Positions 17,483-25,406 of a stretch of 64,000 bases of DNA are shown here, one piece after another. Position numbers and translations under genes: made by a program. The stretch covers positions 62,001 through 126,000 of the forward strand of contig CAWFXI010000009.1 in NCBI GenBank assembly GCA_963819685.1. The letters are read 5' to 3'. Every line of letters starts with the position of its first letter. Within the stretch, counting starts at the first letter, position 1. A model generated the notes under the pieces. It had not been told where the DNA came from. It searched no databases and was given only the letters and a program-made list of their open reading frames with translations. The stretch comes from CAIUGU01 sp963819685. GTDB lineage: Bacteria; Pseudomonadota; Gammaproteobacteria; Steroidobacterales; Steroidobacteraceae.

Positions 17483-20245
17483 TCAGCTGCGATCAGGAGG
17501 GATTTTTGACGCAGCAGTCAGCGCATTCAGTTTGTCGTTTTCACCGCGGGCAGAGTAGTACTGCTCAAGTCTGCGCCGCGCCACGCGTGTATCTTCGTCG
17601 TTCGTTCCTTGCGTCGCACTCAGGGCCTGATAGCTCTCCGTGAGGTACTTTTCGGCTTCTTTTGGCTTGTTTAGCCTGAGTAGTGCCTCTCCCAGTGCAC
17701 TTGCGGATCTTGCTATCCGGGCCTCAGGGGCTCCAGTACGTCTCCAGCGATTGACGGCCGCGGTCAACAAGGCCTCTGCGTCTGCGGGCCGGTTGGTCGC
17801 GAGCATTACTTCCCCAAGCTGATGCTCGGCAGAGGCAACATACTGATGATCCGCTGGCAATGTAGTCTCGTAAATGTCGAGCGCAGTGCGGGCTTCCTTT
17901 TCAGCTTCCGCGAACTTGTGCTCCTTGATCAACGTGCCGGCAAGCGACGAATGATAGTAGCCCGTCATGAAATGGCGGCTCACCATGTGCACGCTGGCCT
18001 GATGCCAGCGCTTCGCGTGACAATTTCTCTGCATCCTGAAGCCTATTCTGTGCCTGACGGGTCAGAGCCAGCGCATCGGTAGTGGCTGCCGTGCGAGGGC
18101 TGGCGTCTCCATACAGGATGCGTTGCGCTCCTAGTGCTTGCTCCAGCAGCTTGGCTGCTTCGTCGGTTCTGCCTCGTCGGGCAAGAATGTCGCCTAGCAA
18201 GATATTCCGCCATGACCCGATCAGGGTGCAACTCCGGAACCGAGAGCCGATAGATGTTTTCGGCTTCGCGCGCCAAGCTTTTCGCGCACCAACCAAGTCA
18301 TTCTTCCAAAGCCTGACGCTCATGAGGTCAGAAAGGATCGCAGCAACTTCCGGATGCTGAGGGCCAAATAACTCCCGCTTCGAGCGCGACGCTCTGCTCG
18401 AAATACTCCTGCGCACGATCCAGATTACCGCGCTGAAGTTCCATTTGTCCGAGACCAACGAGTAGCTCCGCGGTTTCGGGAGTTCTCTGCCCACCAGCAG
18501 CACTCAGGATGCCAACCGCTTCATTAAAGGATTTCTCGGACTCATCGAACCGACCAAGTTCCTTCAGGGTCATCGCCAGCTCGGTCAGCGTAATCGCGAG
18601 GCTGGAGGTTGCCGGTGCGGATTCCTGCCTGCGCAGTCGCAGAGAGTCTTCAAGGTAGACCACTGCACGATCGTATTGCCCTTGCCGCCGATACGATCGT
18701 GCCGATGGCCTCAAGGAGTCGTGCTCGAACCTCAGGCTGCTGGTTCAAATCGCCGCTGATCCTGCGGCTCGCCTGGTCCAGCAGTTCGCGGGCGGTCACT
18801 TCCTTGCCCTGGCTTACAAAAGGATCTGCCGCAGCAAACACATCGAGCATGAAGTTTGACACCTGCTCGGCGCGTTGGCCTTCCTGAGTCGCACGATCAC
18901 GTTCCGCTGCGATGCGGTTTGCCTGGATCGATGTCATGACCGCAAACGCGGTGAGGAAGGCGATACCCGTGGCCGAAGCTGCTACACCGAATGCGTGTCT
19001 GCGAACGAACCGCTGCGAGTAGTAAGCCCAGTTGCCTTGCCGGGCAACGACGGGCTCATTGGCGAGATAGCGACGTAGGTCCGCTGCAAACTGCTCGACC
19101 GACCCATAGCGATGCACAGCTTCCTTGCGAAGGGCGCGCATGACGATTGCGTCGATATCACCCACGAGCTGCCTTTCCAGTTTCTCCGGCGACAGACTGC
19201 GGGAAGCAGCGAGGCTGGCCGCAGTTACTCCTGGTGTATCGAGCCCATCGACCGTTCGCCGCACGACAGCGCTGGGGCGGGGTGGATCGGTGACGCAGAT
19301 CGACCGCTCGAGTTCAAGCTGGCTCGTTGCCGCAACCGAATACGGACGCCTCCCGGTGAGCAGTTCGTAGAGGACAACTCCAAGTGAATACACATCGCTG
19401 ACAGTCGTGACTGGCCTGCCCAGGATCTGCTCGGGACTCGCATACTCTGGCGTCAGCAGGCGATCGTTCATGCGCGTCAGTGCGATCGCTTGGGTCACGA
19501 CCGGGCTGGTGTCCATGAGCTTCGCAATGCCAAAATCCAGTAACTTGGGCACACCGTCGCCAGTAACCAGAATATTGGCCGGCTTCAGGTCCCGGTGAAC
19601 AACGAGGCTTTGGTGGGCGTACTGTACGGCTGCGCAAATTTCCATGAATAGTTCAAGGCGTGCCGCCAATCCAAGCTCTCGCTTGTCACAGTAACGGTCG
19701 ACGGGTTCGCCGTGGACATACTCCATGACCAGAAACGGCAGGTTGTTTTCCGTCTCACCGGCATCGACGAGTCGCGCAATATTCGGGTGATTGAGGCTGG
19801 CAAGAATCTGCCGTTCGGCGCGAAAGCGCAGCTTCATGTCCGGATGCAGCGCCGCGCTCTCGACGATTTTGACGGCAACCTGGGCGGAATACTGCCGGTC
19901 AGAGCGCTCTGCCAGATAGACGGATCCCGCGCCGCCATGTCCGAGCACGGAGACCAGCCGGTAGGACCCGACGACGGTCCCGATCAGAGCCTGGCGCCGG
20001 TCCGTAGAAGTGGCGTCAATAGCGGCATCGAGTGCGTTGGTCAGCGGGCCGCCGGTCGGATCGGCATCGCACTGGAGCATGCCAACCAGTTCCAGCCGCA
20101 ACGCCTCATCGCCGCCGCAGGCGTCCGCCACGAACTGTTTCTGCTTGTCGGCCGGGAGATCCGCGGCTTCCGCAAAAATTTTCTGCAGTCGCTGCCAGCG
20201 ATCTTCCGGTTCGGGACCAGCCACCACGGGTCCTGAATTGCTCAC
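17483..20245 (-). pseudogene. Ser/Thr protein kinase with TPR tail, frameshifted in the tail
   Basis: The N-terminal half is intact: PknB-like kinase with glycine loop LGHGGAGSVYLA, AVKI lysine, HRDLKPANIL, DFG (LLDFGIAKL), TPEYASPEQ, and one membrane segment (TGIAFLTAFAVMTS). The frame is kept from 20245 to about 18,700. The TPR region then switches frame about five times, near 18,700, 18,385, 18,280, 18,205 and 17,985, with clear TPR sequence in each piece (YRRQGQYDRAVVYLEDSL, LFGPQHPEVAAIL, HKFAEAEKEARTALDIYE). As read, translation ends at 18650. GTG at 20245 overlaps the sigma-factor stop (GTGA), the usual coupling in this family. Either a decaying gene or a poorly read stretch. Confidence 0.75.
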
Positions 20246-20871
20246 AAGCCTGTTCCGGACGCGCGAATCTGGCTGAGGATCCACGCCTTTGCCATCCGCA
20301 GATCGCGATGCACCGTAGCTTCGGAGATTTCCAGTGCCAGGGCGGTTTCCTGGTAGGTCAGCCCGGCGAAGTAATGCAGTTCCACAATCTGCGCCAGTCT
20401 GGCATCTCTCTCGCCCAACCGCTGAAGCGCGTCGTCGATTTCGAGAACGTCGATCTCGCCCGAAGAGCTGCCACTTTGGCCGCCTTCGTTCCCGCTTCCG
20501 AGGGAGATGATCGACAGGGCGCCGCCACGCTTCGTACGTTGGCGGCCTTTGGCATGGTCCACAAGGATCCGACGCATCAACCGGGCTGCTACTGCAAAGA
20601 AATGAACCCGGTCCTGCCAGGGAACATCCATTCCTACAAGCCGGACAAACGCTTCATGAACGACCGCAGTCGCCTGCAGAGTGTGACCAGCACGCTCCCG
20701 CCTCATGTAGCGACGGGCGAGCGTCTTAAGTTCCTCGTAAACGAGCGGTGTCAGGTCCTGTAACGCCGAAACGTCACCGCCGCGCCAAGCCCCCAGCAGC
20801 CGGGTAACAGACGGCCCACCGCCAACCGGTGAAGTTGGGCGAGTTGCCGGATGTAAGGTGTTCGATTCCAT
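20242..20871 (-). CDS. ECF sigma factor, TIGR02999 (Sig-70_X6) type
   Basis: About 209 residues; it directs RNA polymerase to a small regulon. Region 2 is visible at roughly residues 20-90 (VTRLLGAWRGGD, YEELKTLARRYMR, TAVVHEAFVRLV, VHFFAVAARLMRRILVDHA), followed by a glycine/serine linker and region 4 (LYFAGLTYQETALAL-like: IVELHYFAGLTYQETAL, SEATVHRDLRMAKAWI). This subtype is commonly encoded next to a Ser/Thr kinase with TPRs, which matches the overlapping downstream gene; the kinase probably controls the sigma factor. The start is uncertain: ATG 20871 gives the usual length, ATG 20940 adds 23 residues, and neither has a strong ribosome binding site. Confidence 0.88.
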   Translation of the reverse strand: MESNTLHPATRPTSPVGGGPSVTRLLGAWRGGDVSALQDLTPLVYEELKTLARRYMRRERAGHTLQATAVVHEAFVRLVGMDVPWQDRVHFFAVAARLMRRILVDHAKGRQRTKRGGALSIISLGSGNEGGQSGSSSGEIDVLEIDDALQRLGERDARLAQIVELHYFAGLTYQETALALEISEATVHRDLRMAKAWILSQIRASGTGL

Positions 20872-21178
20872 CGAAAACGTATTGGTAGTTCTAAGGGCAT
20901 CCTGAGGCTTTTGCTGCCGGATTCTGGCACGTGATCCCATCGTGGCACGAGCCTTTCTTCACAGGCGTGACGGGCTGGTGCCATCAACTGGAATTGGTTC
21001 TTGGGTTCGGTGGCCCAAGGACACCGGAGCGTGTAGGGCAAACCCCTAAAAATCAGGTTGTGTGAGGGAGGCCACAGTTCCTTGTCGCTCTTTCCTATGA
21101 GCCCACATAACGTGGCTACATAACGTGGCTCCGTTTTACATTTGCTGGGAGTTAGCAGGTCCTAGGGGAGATATTCGA
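20872..21178. other. intergenic region with tandem 13-bp repeat
   Basis: About 307 bases between the divergent sigma-factor and repeat-protein genes (shorter if the sigma factor starts at 20940). ACATAACGTGGCT occurs twice in tandem at 21105-21117 and 21118-21130. GGGGAG at about 21166 is the ribosome binding site of the next gene. No other recognisable feature. Confidence 0.5.
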
Positions 21179-21592
21179 ATGCGCAATGTGATTTCCATGT
21201 CATTGATTGTTGGAGCTTTTATCCTGAGCGCTCCGGTACTGGCAGCCAGCCCTGGTGGGATTCGTCCGCCGCCGGTACTGGCAGCGCAGCCCTGGTGGGA
21301 TTCGTCCGCCGCAGGTACTGGCAGGCAGCCCTGGTGGGATTCGTCCGCCGCGGTACTTGGCAGGCAGCCCCGGTGGGATTCGTCCGCCGCCGGTACTGGC
21401 AGGCAGCCCTGGTGGGATTCGTCCGCCGCAGGTACTGGCAGCGAGCCCCGGTGGGATTCGTCCGCCGCCGGTACTGGCAGCGCAGCCCTGGTGGGATTCG
21501 TCCGCCGCAGGTGCTGGCAGGCAGCCCTGGTGGGATTCGCCCGCCGCCGGTACTGGCCTGATCGTTCATTGGAACGGTGCTGGCCAGCATGA
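21179..21592 (+). CDS. secreted protein of 13-residue tandem repeats
   Basis: The ATG at 21179 follows GGGGAG and opens a signal peptide (MRNVISMSLIVGAFILSAPVLA). The rest is made of 39-bp repeats. In the starting frame the first unit reads SPGGIRPPPVLAA; after a 40-base unit the frame moves to QPWWDSSAAGTGR-type units, and after a second 40-base unit to ALVGFVRRRYWQA-type units, ending at 21592. All three frames are open over most of the array, so the sequence alone does not prove which is translated in the cell. If the two extra bases were absent, the product would be a uniform SPGGIRPPxVLA repeat protein. No homologue is recognised. Confidence 0.5.
   Translation: MRNVISMSLIVGAFILSAPVLAASPGGIRPPPVLAAQPWWDSSAAGTGRQPWWDSSAAVLGRQPRWDSSAAGTGRQPWWDSSAAGTGSEPRWDSSAAGTGSAALVGFVRRRCWQAALVGFARRRYWPDRSLERCWPA
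21234..21560. repeat. 39-40 bp tandem repeat array, about eight units
   Basis: The marker CCTGGTGGGA or CCCGGTGGGA recurs at 21251, 21291, 21330, 21369, 21408, 21447, 21487 and 21526, so the spacings are 40, 39, 39, 39, 39, 40 and 39. Units share GGTGGGATTCGTCCGCCG followed by a variable CGGTACTGGCAG stretch. Units are contiguous with no unique spacers, so this is not a CRISPR array. Confidence 0.88.
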
Positions 21593-21617
21593 ACGCCAGC
21601 AGGTGGAGGATACGTAG

Positions 21618-21863
21618 ATGAAGATACTGATCTCGGTTGTTGCGGGCGCCTTGATGGGCGTATCGGCAGTGGCAGGCGCACCGGAAACATCGCGGGAAGC
21701 GAACGTTCCCTCGATTTTTGAGGCGAACGATTCAGCGCTGGGTTCACCGGACGTGGCCGCTCTTCGTCCGGTCGTGGACGCGTTGCGTTCCGGTGATGCC
21801 GTCTATGCTGCGATCACCAGAGAGTCGAGGGCGGATTACGTACCGCCGCGTCCGCCTCTGTAA
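21618..21863 (+). CDS. small secreted protein, unknown
   Basis: 81 residues with a clear signal peptide (ILISVVAGALMGVSAVAGA, cut near residue 21), leaving about 60 residues that end YVPPRPPL. GGAGG lies 9 bases upstream of the ATG. No family recognised. It follows the repeat protein by 25 bases and is followed by a good terminator, so the two probably form one transcript. Both encode small exported products with proline-rich ends (inference: they may act together). Confidence 0.65.
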   Translation: MKILISVVAGALMGVSAVAGAPETSREANVPSIFEANDSALGSPDVAALRPVVDALRSGDAVYAAITRESRADYVPPRPPL

Positions 21864-21909
21864 CGTCAATAGGTGAGTCCGTGTCGGCGTCGCACTCGGC
21901 GCCGAAAAG

Positions 21910-21950
21910 AAGCGATGCTTTCATCAAGGAGGCATCGCTTTTTCTTTTTT
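21910..21950 (+). terminator. Rho-independent terminator
   Basis: AAGCGATGC (21910-21918) pairs with GCATCGCTT (21932-21940) over a 13-base loop, followed by a T-rich run to 21950. It lies 46 bases after the small secreted protein and closes that transcript before the riboswitch. Confidence 0.87.
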
Positions 21951-22071
21951 GTCGGTTGCTCGCGACAGTGCAGAAAACTGTGTCGCTGATCACAAACAGC
22001 AAGCGAGTGAGTGCACGCAGTTTCACACTGGTTTCGTTGACATATTTGCACCCCCTATGCAAGCCTAACGA

Positions 22072-22160
22072 TCGTTGGAAAAGGCAAACTCGCTGAAAGG
22101 TGAGGACGCAAAGCCACCGGTCTACGGGACTGTTCCTAAGATAGCGGGGTTGCCGGCAGT
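22072..22160 (+). promoter_or_regulatory. class I cyclic-di-GMP riboswitch (GEMM-I)
   Basis: The conserved core reads GGCAAACTCGCTGAAAGG, GAGGACGCAAAGCCACCGG, TCTA, then CCTAAGATAGCGGGGTTGCCG (split here), matching the GEMM-I consensus as I know it from Vibrio Vc2 RNA: GCAAAC, a stem capped by a GAAA tetraloop (22095-22098), GGACGCAAAGCC, a second stem with CCTAAG as likely tetraloop receptor, and GGGGTTGCCG closing the first stem. It is oriented plus and lies 160 bases upstream of the TlpA gene of the ExbB/ExbD cluster. A stem CTCAC/GTGAG at about 22166-22190 and GCGGG/CCCGC at about 22197-22213 could form the expression platform; no U-tract terminator is obvious. TTGACA at 22037 is a possible -35. 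Confidence 0.92.
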
Positions 22161-22320
22161 CGGTCTCACTCAAGGTTGAAATCCGGGTGAGGCATGCGGG
22201 TCGGTTTCCCGCTTACCTTATAAACGCTCCTTAAGATCGTCACGGCGCGTCCGCTTCGCGGTGTGCTGATTCCCTTTATCCGCGCCAGATTGAGCTGGCA
22301 TAGAGCAGGGTCTTTAGACG

Positions 22321-22869
22321 ATGTCAGCAATGCGAAGTATTCCCTGCCAATGCACAGATGCGGCCGACAGCATGCGGATGCGGTTGCATGCGGTCTTTTT
22401 CGTTGCAATTCTCTTTTGCGGTGCTGCGATTGAAGCGGCTCCAACACAAGGAAAACCGGCTCCTGACTTTGCACTGAAAACCTTCGACAACGGCAATGTG
22501 CGCTTGTCGGAATTCCGCGGCGAGGTCGTTGTTGTCAATTTCTGGGCCGCCTGGTGTGGTCCTTGCCAACAGGAACTGCCGCGACTGAACGACCTGTATC
22601 AACGCTACCAGCGAGCGGGTCTGGTTCTGCTCGGAATCAATCTGGATGATGACCTGGGGCGAGCCCACGACATGGCGCAGAGACTGGCCTTGTCCTTTCC
22701 CATGTTGTTTGACCCGTCCAAGGAAATCGGCCGCTCGTACGCACTTGAAGCAATGCCCATGACCGTGTTCATCGATCGTGACGGCAATGTGCGACATGTA
22801 CATGAAACGTTTCGCAATGACGATGATGCGCTCTATCTCAAGCAGATTCGTGAATTGCTGGACGAATAG
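22321..22869 (+). CDS. TlpA-like thioredoxin-fold protein (riboswitch-controlled)
   Basis: About 182 residues: hydrophobic N-terminus (LHAVFFVAILFCGAAIEAA), thioredoxin fold with NFWAAWCGPC (Cys 79 and 82), EAMPMTVFID and the C-terminal helix KQIRELLDE. It is a clear paralogue of the TlpA protein at 3,492-4,010 in this window (same C-terminal helix pattern and AMPxTVFIDRxGNVR). It acts in the periplasm as a thiol reductant. Starts at 22321, 22330 or 22372 are all possible; none has a strong ribosome binding site. First gene after the cyclic-di-GMP riboswitch. Its role may be to reduce a cysteine-bearing component of the complex encoded downstream (inference). Confidence 0.87.
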   Translation: MSAMRSIPCQCTDAADSMRMRLHAVFFVAILFCGAAIEAAPTQGKPAPDFALKTFDNGNVRLSEFRGEVVVVNFWAAWCGPCQQELPRLNDLYQRYQRAGLVLLGINLDDDLGRAHDMAQRLALSFPMLFDPSKEIGRSYALEAMPMTVFIDRDGNVRHVHETFRNDDDALYLKQIRELLDE

Positions 22870-22938
22870 TCAGTCGATCAACGCGCTTGGCAGGAAGACG
22901 GTACCCGGACGCTGCGCATTTTCAGGTTAGAGGTAAAA

Positions 22939-23472
22939 ATGAGTAAGTGGATGCTGACAGTGGTGGCCGTCCTGTGCACCTCAGCTGCATTGGGCCAAAA
23001 CGTCGCCAGTGGCGAAGCGGGCGACTTCAAGAGCCTTGACCAGGACGTGCAGTCCCTGAAAAAGGAGGTTCTTGATCTCAATCGCGAATTGTTCGTGCTG
23101 GAAGAGGAGCTGCTGTTCCCGGCGAACACACAGGTCGCAGTATTTGTATCGATGGATGTCGGAACCTTCTTTGCGCTCGATACGGTAACGCTCAAGGTGG
23201 ACGACAAGGAAGTGAGCAACTACCTGTATACCGAACGGGAGTCGGCTGCATTGCTCAAGGGTGGAGTGCAGCGTCTGTATCTCGGCAACCTCAAGGTCGG
23301 CAATCATGAGCTCGTCGCCTTCTTTACTGGCAAGGGGCCACACGAACGCGATTACCGTCGCGGCGCAACCTTGAAGTTCGACAAGGGCGTGGGTGCCAAG
23401 TATGTGGAACTCAAGATCAGTGATCGGGAGACCCTGCAGCAGCCTGAGTTCGTAGTCAAGGAGTGGGAGTGA
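22939..23472 (+). CDS. secreted coiled-coil protein of unknown family
   Basis: 177 residues; signal peptide (MLTVVAVLCTSAALG), a short coiled coil at about residues 32-58 (LDQDVQSLKKEVLDLNRELF, heptad-like), then a beta-rich domain (VAVFVSMDVGTFFALDTVTL, LYLGNLKVGNHELVAFFTG) that looks immunoglobulin- or PEGA-like. AGAGGT lies just before the ATG. No family is confidently recognised. Its place between TlpA and the TPR genes, all on one strand with short gaps, points to a periplasmic part of the ExbB/ExbD machine. Confidence 0.75.
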   Translation: MSKWMLTVVAVLCTSAALGQNVASGEAGDFKSLDQDVQSLKKEVLDLNRELFVLEEELLFPANTQVAVFVSMDVGTFFALDTVTLKVDDKEVSNYLYTERESAALLKGGVQRLYLGNLKVGNHELVAFFTGKGPHERDYRRGATLKFDKGVGAKYVELKISDRETLQQPEFVVKEWE

Positions 23473-23497
23473 CGTTCAACGTCATAACCACCGCTCC

Positions 23498-25406
23498 GTG
23501 AACAGGCTGGATTTCCAATTGTCTCGACTGCTTGCAGCAGCAGCTTGCTGTGCTGCTTTCTTGGCAGGCGTTTGCCGGGGACGAGGTTCCCGCTCAGGGA
23601 GCGTTTACATCCCCACAGGTTGTTCGGGATCTCTACTACGGCGACGTATTGTTTCATTTCTACCAGGATGATTTCTTCGGTTCCCTGGCCCGTTTAGGTG
23701 CAGCCCAGACGTTAGGCAGACTCGAGCAGCAGCAAGCAGAAGCAGAGCTACTTAAAGGGGCGCTATTTCTGTCGCTGGGACAGCACGTGGAGGCGGGACG
23801 AATTTTCCGCTCACTGCTGAATGGCAACGTTGCCGATGATGTCCGGAATCGCGCGTGGTTCTACCTTGCCAAGGTCTGGTATCAACGCAGCTATCTGAGC
23901 GAGGCAGAGACAGCACTCCTGTCCATCAAGGGAAGTCTGCCTGCGCCTCTGGAAGGAGAGCGTTTCCTGATGCATGCCCAGGTACTGATGAATCAGGGCC
24001 GCTATGAAGAAGCCATTCATCTGCTTGAGGCCTGGAAGTCCATAGATGATTCGGCTTCCTACGCCCGATTCAATCTCGGTGTCGCACTGGTGCGTGAAAA
24101 TCGGGTGGAGGACGCCGCAACGCTGCTTGACGCACTGGGCAATATGCCGGTTTCGGGCCAGGAAATGGCGGCGCTCAGGGACAAGGCAAATCTGGCTCTG
24201 GGCTTCGCTTGGCTCAAGGCGGAGAGGCCAGCAGAGGCGCGTGTCGTTCTTGAGCGGGTACGACTCCAGGGACCGCAATCGAACAAGGCGTTGCTTGGCC
24301 TTGGCTGGGCCGATTCCAGTGAGCAGAAATTCAAGGAAGCCCTTGTTCCCTGGCTTGAACTGCAGAGTCGTGATCTCCTTGATGCTGCTGTCCAGGAGTC
24401 ACATCTCGCCATTCCTTTTGCCTACTCCAGGCTCGCAGCAAATCGCCAGGCGGCTGACAGCTACTCTCACGCTATCGACCTGTTCCGTGAAGAAAGTGCA
24501 CGAATCGACCAGTCGATTGCGGCAATACAGTCGGGTCGAATGCTGGATGCCATTCTGGAAAACGATGCAGCCGATGCTCAGGGTTGGTATTGGCAGCTGG
24601 CACACCTGCCGGACGCGCCGGAGACGCGTTATCTCTACCATTTACTGGCATCCAATCAGTTTCAGGAAGGGCTCAAGAGCTACCGGGACCTCAAGGTCAT
24701 GCAGCGCAACCTTGCGGCGTGGGAACAGAGCATTGCTGCGTTCGACAACATGATCGAAACACGCCGCCGCGCATATTCCCAGCGCTTGCCGGCCATGCAG
24801 GCTGCGCTGGGAGAAGTGGATCTCGATGCCCTGGAAGCGCGTCGTAACGACCTTGAGAGCCGCGTCGCACTGATTGAACGGGAGAACGATGTCGTGGGGC
24901 TGGCAGGATCAGCGGAGCAGGAGCGCTGGGGACGGATTCAGCGAATCGAGGCCGCGCTCGCAAAGGCTGACGCAAACGATCCAGTAGTCGCCGAAATGCG
25001 CGAAAAGGCGCGGATGTTGCGAGGTGTTGTCTACTGGGAACTGAATGCGGGCTATAAGGCCAGGCTGTGGCGTGAACGAAAGCAGCTCAGAGAGCTGGAC
25101 GTTGCCCTGAGAGATGCCCGGCGGCACCGGATTCTGGTCGATCGTGCCAGGAATGAGAGTCCGTTGCGCACGGAGGAATTCGCTGCCAGGGTCGCGCAGC
25201 TGGATCCGCGTCTCGCATCGCTGGCTACGCGACTTGAAGGAGCGGCAACGGCCCAGAGCCGCTACCTCGCATCGATAGCTACCGCCGAACTTCAGGCACA
25301 AAAGCAACGACTGGCGTCTTATTCCATGCAGGCTCAGTTTGCACTGGCATCGATTTACGACCGAGCCGTCAGTTCACCCACGGCCGCACAGGGGATATCG
25401 CCTTGA
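23498..25406 (+). CDS. TPR-repeat periplasmic protein (signal region frameshifted)
   Basis: The frame from 23532 (TTG) to 25406 encodes about 624 residues of TPR helices and a long coiled-coil C-terminal half (from about residue 400: LEARRNDLESRVALIERE). It begins without a signal peptide. One base back, a GTG at 23498 opens a clear signal sequence (VNRLDFQLSRLLAAAACCAA, then FLA); removing one base at about 23561-23575 joins it to AFAGDEVPAQ, a natural cleavage site. I therefore annotate from 23498 with a probable extra base. The stop overlaps the next gene's TTG start by four bases. TPRs imply a scaffold for protein contacts in the periplasm. Confidence 0.72.

Noticed and set aside
21234..21560. 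Possible CRISPR array
   Set aside because: Units of 39-40 bp are contiguous and nearly identical throughout, with no unique spacers and no cas genes.
21136..21747. Long minus-strand open frames across the tandem repeat
   Set aside because: The array is open in many frames because of its composition; the minus frames lack a signal peptide and ribosome binding site, whereas the plus frame has both.
22037..22061. Sigma-70 promoter in front of the riboswitch
   Set aside because: TTGACA is good, but the nearest TATGCA is only 13 bases away and no -10 occurs at 16-18; kept as a mention only.
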